Assembly (NCBI RefSeq): GCF_000725625.1 | Contig: NZ_KL647083.1 | Location: 306,193-370,192 of the forward strand | DNA: 64,000 nucleotides | Direction of reading: 5' to 3' | From: Streptomyces sp. NRRL F-6676 | GTDB lineage: Bacteria; Actinomycetota; Actinomycetes; Streptomycetales; Streptomycetaceae | In this document: one piece after another, positions 33,553 to 42,445 of the stretch | Layout of the letters: each line of letters opens with the position of its first letter | How positions within the stretch are numbered: the first letter of the stretch is position 1 | The notes under the pieces: model-generated | Databases searched by the model: none | What the model saw: only the letters and a program-made list of their open reading frames with translations | Told to the model about the DNA's origin: nothing | Made by a program: the position numbers and the translations under genes

Positions 33553-34571
33553 CACCGGACGAGTGCCAGGCCGAAGCTGAACCCGCTGGCGAGGCCGATC
33601 ATCGTCACCAGGTCACCGCTCTCGATGCGGTCGGCCTCGCGCGCCTTGACGAGTTGCAGCGGGAGGGAGGCCGCCGCGCAGTTGCCGTGCTCGGCCACCG
33701 CGGGCATGCAGCGGTCCTCGGGCAGCGAGAGCAGCTCGATCATCTCGCGGTACTGCGGCATGGCGATCTGGTGGAAGGCGACGAAGGCGCTGGTGCGGAC
33801 CGCTTCGAGTTCCTTCCCGGCGGCGTCCAGGATGCGCGGGAGGGCGTCGAGCGCGCCCTGGCGCAGGTCGCCGTTGAGGCGCAGCGTGGTGTGGTCGTCG
33901 TGGGTGGAGAGGTGGTGCATGCTGCCGCCGCCGGAGACCGTGCAGGCCTCCCACGCGTCGGAGTTGCTGACGAACCGCAGCGCGAGGATGCCGGGGTCGT
34001 CCGCGCCCGCGGGTCCGGCGGTGAGCACCAGGGCGGCGCCCGCGTCGGAGGCGGTGTAGCCGGGCAGGGCGCGCAGCAGGGCCTGGCGGTCGGGGGCGTG
34101 CCAGCGGGTGGCCAGGGTGGCGGGTTCGCCGCAGGCGATGAGGACCGTGCGGTAGCGGCCGGTCTCGATGAAGGAGGCGGCCACCTCCATCGCGTTCAGG
34201 ACGCTGTTGCAGGCGTTCTTGACGTCGAACACCGGGCAGGAGGCGCCCAGTTTGGCGGCGACGAGATGGGAGGTGGCGGGTTCGATCAGGTCCAGCGCGG
34301 TGGAGGCGAACAGCAGCAGGTCGATGTCGCCGATCGCGAGGCCCGACTCGGCGAGCGCCGTGCGGGCGGCGGCGACGGCGAGGTCGGAGGCGTTCTCGCC
34401 GTCCTCGTGCACATGGACGCCGCGGACCCCGGTGAGGTCTTCGAGGAGGCCGGGCGGGGGCGCGTAGCCGCCGGTCCCGGCGATCCGGGCGCGGATCTCG
34501 TCCATGGTCCGGTAACGGGACGGCAGATGGGAGGAGACGGCGGCGATACGGGCACGGAGGGCTTCGGGCAC
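33549..34571 (-). CDS. oleA: OleA-like thiolase performing acyl head-to-head condensation
   Basis: This 340-residue thiolase-fold enzyme of the KAS III/OleA group has a Cys-His-Asn triad: Cys121 in DVKNACNSVLNAME, His in FHQIAMPQY, and Asn in AEHGNCAAASLPL. The DVKNACNS context is typical of OleA rather than FabH. OleA joins two acyl-CoAs by non-decarboxylative Claisen condensation to a 2-alkyl-3-ketoacyl product. It opens the operon and is divergent from the PKS gene across 159 bp, so both may share a control region. The GTG at 34571 gives the usual N-terminus. Confidence 0.88.
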   Translation of the reverse strand: MPEALRARIAAVSSHLPSRYRTMDEIRARIAGTGGYAPPPGLLEDLTGVRGVHVHEDGENASDLAVAAARTALAESGLAIGDIDLLLFASTALDLIEPATSHLVAAKLGASCPVFDVKNACNSVLNAMEVAASFIETGRYRTVLIACGEPATLATRWHAPDRQALLRALPGYTASDAGAALVLTAGPAGADDPGILALRFVSNSDAWEACTVSGGGSMHHLSTHDDHTTLRLNGDLRQGALDALPRILDAAGKELEAVRTSAFVAFHQIAMPQYREMIELLSLPEDRCMPAVAEHGNCAAASLPLQLVKAREADRIESGDLVTMIGLASGFSFGLALVRW

Positions 34572-34730
34572 CGCGTCACCGTAGCGGCGCCTTCGCCGCC
34601 CTCGCACCGAAAATCCCTTTCTGCGGCGGTCTTCACCACAACGAGTGGTTGGCACTGGCTTTTCCGCCCGGCGGTCCCCTTCACTCCGCTACCACAGTGC
34701 GCAAACGGCGTGAGAAGGCGGGGACTTGGC

Positions 34731-37700
34731 ATGCAGCAGGGCGAACGGGCCGTGGCGGTGGTGGGGGTCGGCTGCCGGCTCCCCGGGGGCATCACGGATC
34801 TGGACGGGCTGTGGTCCGTGCTCCGCGAGGGGCGGGACGTGGTGGGCGAGATGCCCGCCGACCGGCTGCCCAGGGAGCGCATGGTGGACCCGGAGACCGT
34901 GCGGCCCGGGCGCAGTTACACCGCCGCCGGCGGCTTCCTCGACGACGTGGCCTCGTTCGACGCGGCCTACTTCGGCATGTCACCGGCCGAGGCCCGGCAC
35001 ATCGACCCGCAGCAGCGGCTGCTCCTGGAGATGGCCGCCGAGGCGCTGGACGACGCCGCCGTGCCCGCCGGTGCGCTGGCCGGGTCGGACACCTGCGTGT
35101 ACGTGGGTGTCTCCGACCCCGGCTACGGGGTGACGCTCTCGATGATGCAGGACCACACCAGCCCGCACACCATGCCCGGCGCCACCCTCTCCCTCACCGC
35201 GAACCGGCTGTCGTACGCCTTCGATCTGCGCGGGCCGAGCATGGCGGTGGACACGGCCTGCTCCTCCGCGCTGGTCGCGCTGGACCGGGCCTGCCGCACC
35301 CTGCGCGAGGGCACGAGCCGCGTCGCCCTGGCGGGCGGCGTCAACGTGCTGTCGACGCCCTATCCGTTCGCCGGGTTCTCGTACGCGGGCATGCTGTCGC
35401 GGCGCGGCCGGTGCGCGGCGTTCTCCGCCGAGGCCGACGGGTTCGTGCGGGCGGAGGGCGGGGCGGTGCTCGTCCTCAAGCGCCTCGCGGACGCGGTGGC
35501 CGACGGCGACCGGGTGCACGCCGTGCTGGCCGCCACCGGCAACAACACCGACGGCCGCAGCACGGGCCTGATCGTGCCCAGCGCCGAGACGCAGGAGGCG
35601 CTGCTGCACGCGGTCTACGCGGAGGCCGGGATCGACCCGGACGACCTGGTGTACGTCGAGGCGCACGGCACCGGCACCCAGGTCGGGGACCCGGCGGAGG
35701 CCGAGGCCATCGGGCGGGCGCTGGGCCGGCGGCGGCGCGGGGGGCCGCTGCCGATCGGCTCGGTGAAGTCGAACCTCGGTCATCTGGAGCCCGCGTCCGG
35801 GATGCCGGCGCTGCTCAAGGCGATCCTGGTGCTGCGCCACGGGCTGGTCCCGGCGTCCCTGCACGCGCTCCCCCTCAACCCCGCGATCGACTTCGACGGC
35901 CTGGGGCTGGCCCCCGCCGTCGAGCCCGTCCCGCTGACGCCGGGCAGGCGGGCCGCCGTGGGGGTGTCCTCGTTCGGCTTCGGCGGGGCCAACGCGCACG
36001 CCGTGGTCACCCTGCCGCCCGCTGCCGCGGCCCCCGGCGGACACGCTGGCGGCGCTCGCCGGGCACGGGGTGAAGAGGGGCCGGAGCCGGCGTCCGGGCC
36101 GCTGCCGGTGGTCGTCTCCGCGCGCTCCCCCAAGGCGCTCGAGCAGTTGAGCGCCCGCATGGCCGAGCGGTTGCGGACCACCGCGCCCGGGGAGTTCTAC
36201 GACGTCGCCCACACCGGCACCGTACGGCGCACCGCGCATCCGCACCGCGCTGCCGTCCTGGCCGCCGATCCGGCGGACGCCGCACGGCAGTTGGAGCTGC
36301 TGACGGCGGGCGAGCCCGCCCGGGGAGCCGTCGTCCGCACGGCCGAGCGGGGCGGTACCGCGTTCGTGTACGCCGGCAACGCCTCCCAGTGGCCGGGCAT
36401 GGGCGCCGATCTGCTGAAGCACGCGCCGGCGTTCCGCGCGGCCGTCGAGGAGGCCGACGCGGCCCTCGCGCCGCACCTGGGCTGGTCGGTGGCGAAGGAG
36501 CTGGCGCATCCCCGCCCGCCGACCTGGCAGCGCACGGAGATCGCACAACCCGCCCTGTTCGCCGTCCAGGTGGGCCTGACCGCGCTGCTCGCCTCGCACG
36601 GCGTGTGCCCGCGCGCGGTGGCCGGGCACAGCGTCGGCGAGGTCGCCGCCGCCCATGCCGCCGGCATCCTGACGCTGGACCAGGCGGCCCTGGTGATCGC
36701 CGCACGCAGCCGCACCCAGGGCGCCACGGCGGGGCGGGGTCGGATGGCCGCCGTCGGTCTGTCCGAGGACCAGGCCCGCGAGGAACTCCGGCGCCACGCG
36801 GGCGCGTCGGAGATCGCGGGCGCGTCGGAGACTTCGGGCGCGTTGGAGATCGCGGGCGTCAACAGTGAGCGGGACGTGACCGTCGCCGGGGACGCCGACA
36901 CGCTGGCGGCCTGGGGTGCCGAACTGACCGCGCGGGGCGTCTTCTTCCGCGAACTGGCCCTGGACTACGCCTTCCACAGCCGGGCCATGGACCCCATCCG
37001 GGAGCCGCTGCTCACCGCCCTCGACGGGCTCGCCCCCGGCCGCGCCCGCGTCCCGTTCGTCTCCACCGTCACCGGCACGCCGCTGGACGGGCCGGAGCTG
37101 GACGCCGGGTACTGGTGGCGCAACGTGCGCGAGCCGGTGCGGTTCGCCGAGGCCGCCGGGGTGCTCGCCGCCGAGCACGCCGGTGTCCTGGTCGAGGTCG
37201 GTCCGCACCCGGTGCTGCGCCCGTATCTGCGCCGCACCGGTGCCGCCTGCGTGGCCACCCTGCACCGGGACGGGGACGGTGTGCGCGAGGGCGCGGCGGC
37301 CGTCGCCGCCGTGCTCGCCGCCGACCCCGGCACCGACTGGCGCCACCACTTCCCTCGCCCCGGCCGGGTCGTCGACCTGCCCGCCTACGCGTGGCAGCAC
37401 GAGCGGTACTGGCACGGCTCCGCGCACGATCTGGTCGTCCGGGCCACCGGCAGCGGCGCCCTGGACCACCCCCTGGTGGGCGAGCGGATGCCCGCCCCGC
37501 ACCCCGTCTGGCACGGCACCGTCGAGCCGCAGCTCGTGCCGTGGCTGGGCGACCACCGGATCGGCGACGACGTCCTCATGCCGGCGGCCGCCTACGTGGA
37601 GATGGCGCTGAGCGCGGGCCGGCGGGCCCTGGACCGCCCGGTCGAGGTGCGGCACCTGGAGATCGGCCGCCCGCTGTCCGTGCCGTGGCCGGACCCGACG

Positions 37701-40700
37701 CCCCTCGCCGTGCAGACGGCGGTCACCCCGGACGACGGGGCCCTGACCGTCAGCGTCCGCGAGGAGCACGGCGGGGAGTGCCGGCCGGTCGTCCGCGCGC
37801 AGGTCCGCACGCTGCTGGGCACGGCACCGGCGCCGCTGGACGTCGGCGCAGTCCTGGCCCGCTGCCCACGGCCGCTGGACGGACCGGAGTTCTATGCGAG
37901 ATGTCACGCCATCGGGCTGAACTGCGGACCCGCCTTCCAGCTCATCGACCGCGTGGACGCCGGTGACGGCGAGGCGCTGGTCTCCTACCGGCTGCCGCAC
38001 ACCGCCGACGCCTACACCGCCCACCCCGTCCTGCTCGACGCGCCGCTTCAGGCCACCGTGGCGCTCGCCGGTCCCGAGGCGGAGTCCGCCGCGTTCCTGC
38101 CGACCGTGTTCGGTTCCGTACGGGTGTGGCGCACGCCCTCGCCCACCGGGGTCGTGCACCTGCGCCGGCGCAGTCGCAGCGTCAACGAGATCTGCTGGGA
38201 CATCACCTACGCCGACGCGGACGGCACGGTCACCGCCGAGATCGACGGCTGCCGCACCCGGCGCGGGCATCTGGCCGAGCACACCCCGCTGACCGTGCAG
38301 CGCACGGTGCTGCGCGCCGCCCCGCACCGGGGGACCCCCGCCGCGCCCTCGCCGCTGCCCGCGCCCGACGAGGTGCTGCGCGCCGTGGCACCGCGCCTGG
38401 CCGCCGCCCGGGCCGCGCTGGACGACACCGGACACGACCGGTTCCTCGCCGCCGTCGCACGGGCCGGCGCCCACTGCTGGGCCGAGACCCTGCGCGGTCT
38501 CCTCGCCGACCCGACGGCCCCGTTCTCGACGGCCGACCTGGTCGCCGGGGGCATGCAGCCGAGGCACCGGCGGGCGGCCCGGCTGCTGCTGCCCCTGCTG
38601 GCCGAGCAGGGCCTCGTCCAGTCGGCGGGGCACGGGTGGAGGCTGACCGGCGCCGAGCTCCGGCCCCAGGCGCTGCTGCGCGCGCTGGTGGAGGACCATC
38701 CCGCGTACGGCGCCGAGACGCTCCTCCTCAACCAGCAGTTGTGCCGGCTGCCGGACGTGCTGCGCGGGCGCGTGGACGCGGGCGAGCTGCTGCCGCCCGG
38801 GGACAGCGCCTACGAGCAGCTCCACGAGACCGGGCCGGCCCACCGGTTCGCCCACCGTGCCGTGCAGGCGCTGCTCGGCGAACTCGTCGCCCGGTGGCCC
38901 GCCGACCGTCCGCTGCGGATCCTGGAGATCGGCGCCAGCACGACCGCGCTGACGGCGGCGGTCCTGCCCCTGCTGCCGGCCGACCGCACCCGCTACACAT
39001 GCGCCGCACCGGACCGGAGCGCACTCCCCCGCGCCGAACACCGGTTCACCGCATACGACTTCGTCGAGTACCGCGCCCTGGACCCGAACACCGACCCGGT
39101 GGACCAGGGCCTGCCCCGGGCCGGCTTCGACCTCGTCCTCGCGGGCGACGCGCTGCACGCCACGGCCGATCTGTCCGCCACCCTGCGCCGGCTGCGCGGC
39201 GTGCTGGCCCCCGGCGGCCACCTGCTGGCCGTCGAACCGCACGACGTCCGGCTCCAGGCGCTGCTGTCCGGCGCGCTCAACGACTTCTGGGAACGCGCCG
39301 ACCACGCGCTGCGCCCGGTCTGCCGCGTCCTCCCCCGCGACCGCTGGGCGCCCCTGCTCCGCGACTGCGGCTTCCCCGCCGTGGCCCAGACCGGCCCGCG
39401 GGACCGCTCCGTCCTCCTGGCCGCGGCGCACCACGACGATCCGGCGACACCGGAGGCACCGCTCCCGGCCCCCGGCACCTCATGGGTGATCGCCGTGGAG
39501 AACGCCACGGAATCGACGACGGCCCGCGCACTGGCGGCCCGCCTGGGCCACGCCACCGTGGTCCCGGCTCCGGAGTCGGCGGCCGGGTGGAGGGATGTCC
39601 TGACGGAGGCGTCGGGAGCACGGGTGCGGGACGGGGGAGATGCCGGTACGCACACCTCCGAGGCCCCGCCCGCCGGCTCCGCTCCCGGTGTCGTCCTGCT
39701 GCTCGCCGAGTCCGGCCCGGACGAGACCGCGGAGGAGGGTCCGGGCGAGGCCGTCGTCGTGCGGACCGCCCGGCGCGCGGCCCTGTTGCGCACGCTGGCC
39801 GGCGCCTGTGACGGGCTCGGCGACGGCGGCCCGCAGGTCTGGCTCGTCACTCGTCCGACCGGGCTGTTCCCGGCGCCGGAGGAGCCGTCGCATCCGGTCG
39901 ACGCGGCGGTGTGGGCGGCCTGTCGCGTCCTCGCCAACGAGCGCCCCGATCTGACGTTGCGGCGCCTGTCGTGTCACCGCACCGGCGACCCCGGCACGGA
40001 CGCCGGCCGGCTGGCCGGGGAACTCCTCGCTCCCGGCGACGACGGGAGCGTGCGGGAGGACGAGGTGGTGCTGACCGCGCGGGGCCGGTTCGTGCCCCGG
40101 CAGGTCCAGCACCCGGCGGACGAGCCCCCCGCCGTCCCCGCGCCCGGCACGCCGTTCCTTCTGGAGGCCCGCGACCCCGGACTGCACCGGCGGCTGGTCT
40201 GGCGGGAGATGGAGCGGCCCGCGCCCGGACCGGGCGAAGTCGCCCTGGAGATGCGGGCGGTGGCCCTGAACTACCGCGACCCCATGCGGGCCAACGGTCT
40301 GCTGCCGCCCGAGGCGGTGGAGAACAGCCCGCTCGGCCGCGGGCTGGGCACCGACGGTGCCGGGATCGTGTCCGCCGTCGGGGACGGGGTGACCGGGCTG
40401 CGGGTCGGCGACCGGGTGTGCGGGATCGTGCCCGCCGCCCTCGCCTCCCATGCGACGACCCCGGCCGTCGCCCTCGTCCGCATCCCCGACGGCATGGGCT
40501 TCACCGAGGCGGCGACCTTCCCCGTCGCCTTCCTGACCGTCCACGAGACCCTGGTCAACCAGGCCAGGCTCGCCCCCGGGGAGACCGTACTGGTGCACGG
40601 CGGGGCCGGTGCGGTGGGCCTCGCCGTCCTCCAGTGCGCCCGCCGGCAGGGCGCCCGCGTCCTCGCCACCGCCGGCACCGAGACCAAGCGGGACCTGCTG

Positions 40701-42257
40701 CGCACGCTCGGCGTCGCGCACGTGCTCGACTCCCGCAGCCTGGACTTCGTGCCCCGGGTACGGGAACTCACCGACGGCCGGGGCGTGGACGTCGTCGTCA
40801 ACTCCCTCAGCGGCGAGGCCATCGCGCAGGGACTGGACCTGCTGCGCCCCACCGGCCGGTTCATCGAGCTCGGCAAGCGGGACATCTTCCTCAACAACCC
40901 GATCACCCTGCGCCCGTTCGACCGCAGTCTCAGCTTCATCGGCTTCAACCTCGACGCCGTCATGGACTCCCCCGCCCTGCGCACCCGGCTCCTCGCGGAC
41001 TTCGGGAGGGAGGTCCGCTCCCGCGTCTACCGGCCGCTGCCCCACACGGTCCACCCGGCCGCCCGGGTCGACGAGGCCTTCCACCTGCTCCAGCACTCCC
41101 GGCACACCGGGAAGGTCGTCGTCTCCTTCGACCCCCTGGACGAACCGGTCCCCGTGGAGCCCGCGCCCGGCACCCCACGGCTCGACGGCGAGGGCACCTA
41201 CCTGATCACCGGCGGGCTGAGCGGGCTCGGCGCCGCCACCGCCCGCCGGCTGGCCGACGGCGGCGCCCGGCACCTGGCGCTGCTCTCCCGGCGCGGCCCC
41301 GACGCCCCCGAGGCGCCCGCCCTGCTCCGCGAACTCGCCGAGCGCGGGGTACGGGCCACCGCGTACGCCGCCGACGTCACCGACGAGGCCGCGCTGCGCC
41401 GGGTCCTCGACTCCGTCGACGCCACCGGGCACCGGCTGCGCGGCCTCGTGCACGCGGCGATGCACTTGGACGACGCGGTACTGGCCGATCTCGACGACGA
41501 GCGGTTCGCGGCGGTACTGGCGCCCAAGGCGGGGGGCGCGGCCCTGCTGGACCGGCTCACCGCCGAACGCGCCCCGGATCTGCACCTGTTCCTCGGCCAC
41601 TCCTCCGTCTCGGCCGCGATCGGCAACCCCGGTCAGTCGGCGTACGCGGCGGCCAACGCCTACCTGGAGGCGCTGGCCCGGGCCCGGCGTGCGGCGGGGC
41701 GCGCGGGTACGGCGCTGGCCTGGGGGCCGGTCGGCGGGACGGGGTACGTCGCCCGCAGCGGCCTGGGCGCCGCCATGGCCGAACGCGGCCTCGAACTCCT
41801 CACCCCGGACGAGGTGTTGGCCACCGCCGACCGTCTGCTGGCCGCCGGCGCCGATGTCGCCGGCGCGGGCCGCTACCGCTGGGGCGCCGCCCGCCACCTG
41901 CTGCCGGCCCTGGCCACGCCGCGCTTCGCCCACCTGGCCCCGTCGTCCTCGATGACCTCCCCCGACGCCCGCGACGAACTGCTCCGCACCCTGCGGGACC
42001 TCCCACCGGACGAGGCGGTACGCACCATCACCGACACCCTGACCAGCATCCTCGCGAACGTCCTCCAGACCGACCCCACCGACCTGGACCCCACCCGCAA
42101 CGTCACGGACTACGGCCTGGACTCGCTCCTCGGCATGCAGTTCCTGGTGGCCACCAGGGACCTCTTCACCATCCGCCTCTCCCCCACGGACCTGGCCACG
42201 GGCCGCACCCTCACGCACTTCGCCCAGGTGATCCACCAACGCCTGGAGCAACGTTAG
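34731..42257 (+). CDS. Single-module highly reducing type I polyketide synthase (KS-AT-DH-MT-ER-KR-ACP)
   Basis: This is a 2508-residue megasynthase. KS: DTACSS (Cys177), EAHGTGT, NLGHLE. AT: GHSVGE (Ser634) with YAFHS, closer to malonyl-type motifs. DH: DHRIGDDVLMP (His942) and LLDAPLQ (Asp1103). A methyltransferase-like domain around 1200-1580 has LEIGASTTAL where active C-MTs have a Gly-rich motif I, so activity is doubtful. A structural KR half lies at about 1600-1780. ER: HGGAGAVGLAVLQ (near 1957) and NSLSGEAI. KR: TGGLSGLG (near 2160) with Ser and Tyr2305 (GQSAYAAAN). ACP: LDSLLGMQ (Ser2465). There is no thioesterase. The domain order resembles fungal highly reducing PKSs and mycobacterial MAS, suggesting an iterative enzyme making a reduced acyl chain. 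It is divergent from the ole operon, the likely consumer of the chain. Confidence 0.95.
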   Translation: MQQGERAVAVVGVGCRLPGGITDLDGLWSVLREGRDVVGEMPADRLPRERMVDPETVRPGRSYTAAGGFLDDVASFDAAYFGMSPAEARHIDPQQRLLLEMAAEALDDAAVPAGALAGSDTCVYVGVSDPGYGVTLSMMQDHTSPHTMPGATLSLTANRLSYAFDLRGPSMAVDTACSSALVALDRACRTLREGTSRVALAGGVNVLSTPYPFAGFSYAGMLSRRGRCAAFSAEADGFVRAEGGAVLVLKRLADAVADGDRVHAVLAATGNNTDGRSTGLIVPSAETQEALLHAVYAEAGIDPDDLVYVEAHGTGTQVGDPAEAEAIGRALGRRRRGGPLPIGSVKSNLGHLEPASGMPALLKAILVLRHGLVPASLHALPLNPAIDFDGLGLAPAVEPVPLTPGRRAAVGVSSFGFGGANAHAVVTLPPAAAAPGGHAGGARRARGEEGPEPASGPLPVVVSARSPKALEQLSARMAERLRTTAPGEFYDVAHTGTVRRTAHPHRAAVLAADPADAARQLELLTAGEPARGAVVRTAERGGTAFVYAGNASQWPGMGADLLKHAPAFRAAVEEADAALAPHLGWSVAKELAHPRPPTWQRTEIAQPALFAVQVGLTALLASHGVCPRAVAGHSVGEVAAAHAAGILTLDQAALVIAARSRTQGATAGRGRMAAVGLSEDQAREELRRHAGASEIAGASETSGALEIAGVNSERDVTVAGDADTLAAWGAELTARGVFFRELALDYAFHSRAMDPIREPLLTALDGLAPGRARVPFVSTVTGTPLDGPELDAGYWWRNVREPVRFAEAAGVLAAEHAGVLVEVGPHPVLRPYLRRTGAACVATLHRDGDGVREGAAAVAAVLAADPGTDWRHHFPRPGRVVDLPAYAWQHERYWHGSAHDLVVRATGSGALDHPLVGERMPAPHPVWHGTVEPQLVPWLGDHRIGDDVLMPAAAYVEMALSAGRRALDRPVEVRHLEIGRPLSVPWPDPTPLAVQTAVTPDDGALTVSVREEHGGECRPVVRAQVRTLLGTAPAPLDVGAVLARCPRPLDGPEFYARCHAIGLNCGPAFQLIDRVDAGDGEALVSYRLPHTADAYTAHPVLLDAPLQATVALAGPEAESAAFLPTVFGSVRVWRTPSPTGVVHLRRRSRSVNEICWDITYADADGTVTAEIDGCRTRRGHLAEHTPLTVQRTVLRAAPHRGTPAAPSPLPAPDEVLRAVAPRLAAARAALDDTGHDRFLAAVARAGAHCWAETLRGLLADPTAPFSTADLVAGGMQPRHRRAARLLLPLLAEQGLVQSAGHGWRLTGAELRPQALLRALVEDHPAYGAETLLLNQQLCRLPDVLRGRVDAGELLPPGDSAYEQLHETGPAHRFAHRAVQALLGELVARWPADRPLRILEIGASTTALTAAVLPLLPADRTRYTCAAPDRSALPRAEHRFTAYDFVEYRALDPNTDPVDQGLPRAGFDLVLAGDALHATADLSATLRRLRGVLAPGGHLLAVEPHDVRLQALLSGALNDFWERADHALRPVCRVLPRDRWAPLLRDCGFPAVAQTGPRDRSVLLAAAHHDDPATPEAPLPAPGTSWVIAVENATESTTARALAARLGHATVVPAPESAAGWRDVLTEASGARVRDGGDAGTHTSEAPPAGSAPGVVLLLAESGPDETAEEGPGEAVVVRTARRAALLRTLAGACDGLGDGGPQVWLVTRPTGLFPAPEEPSHPVDAAVWAACRVLANERPDLTLRRLSCHRTGDPGTDAGRLAGELLAPGDDGSVREDEVVLTARGRFVPRQVQHPADEPPAVPAPGTPFLLEARDPGLHRRLVWREMERPAPGPGEVALEMRAVALNYRDPMRANGLLPPEAVENSPLGRGLGTDGAGIVSAVGDGVTGLRVGDRVCGIVPAALASHATTPAVALVRIPDGMGFTEAATFPVAFLTVHETLVNQARLAPGETVLVHGGAGAVGLAVLQCARRQGARVLATAGTETKRDLLRTLGVAHVLDSRSLDFVPRVRELTDGRGVDVVVNSLSGEAIAQGLDLLRPTGRFIELGKRDIFLNNPITLRPFDRSLSFIGFNLDAVMDSPALRTRLLADFGREVRSRVYRPLPHTVHPAARVDEAFHLLQHSRHTGKVVVSFDPLDEPVPVEPAPGTPRLDGEGTYLITGGLSGLGAATARRLADGGARHLALLSRRGPDAPEAPALLRELAERGVRATAYAADVTDEAALRRVLDSVDATGHRLRGLVHAAMHLDDAVLADLDDERFAAVLAPKAGGAALLDRLTAERAPDLHLFLGHSSVSAAIGNPGQSAYAAANAYLEALARARRAAGRAGTALAWGPVGGTGYVARSGLGAAMAERGLELLTPDEVLATADRLLAAGADVAGAGRYRWGAARHLLPALATPRFAHLAPSSSMTSPDARDELLRTLRDLPPDEAVRTITDTLTSILANVLQTDPTDLDPTRNVTDYGLDSLLGMQFLVATRDLFTIRLSPTDLATGRTLTHFAQVIHQRLEQR
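36798..36851 (+). repeat. Three in-frame 18-bp units inside the PKS AT domain
   Basis: Units at 36798-36815, 36816-36833 and 36834-36851 (GCGGGCGCGTCGGAGATC type) encode about three copies of a six-residue GASEIA motif near residue 690, in a loop after the GHSVGE helix region. It is an expansion relative to normal AT domains and sits at a surface loop in typical structures. Confidence 0.85.
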
Positions 42258-42260
42258 GAA

Positions 42261-42291
42261 GCGCCCCTGGGGGCGCCCCCACCAGGGGCGC
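42261..42291. terminator. Hairpin terminator after the PKS gene
   Basis: Perfect 10-bp arms GCGCCCCTGG / CCAGGGGCGC (42261-42270, 42282-42291) with an 11-nt loop start 3 bp after the PKS stop. Its right arm merges with the dispersed Streptomyces motif GGGGCGCGGGGAAC. Confidence 0.7.
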
Positions 42292-42445
42292 GGGGAACGG
42301 CGCGACCAGCCACATCACACCCGCACCCGCCCACGCACCCCACCACCCGAGCTCCCAGGCGCCCAAGGGGGTCGAAGGGGCACAGCCCCTGGAGGACGGG
42401 AAGGGTAGGGGCGGCGGGGGCGAAATCCCCTGGCGCCCCCCCAAG

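Noticed and set aside
42377..42445. Additional hairpin and small ORF between PKS and NIS genes
   Set aside because: The stems are short with mismatches, and the possible frames are repeats of dispersed intergenic sequence.
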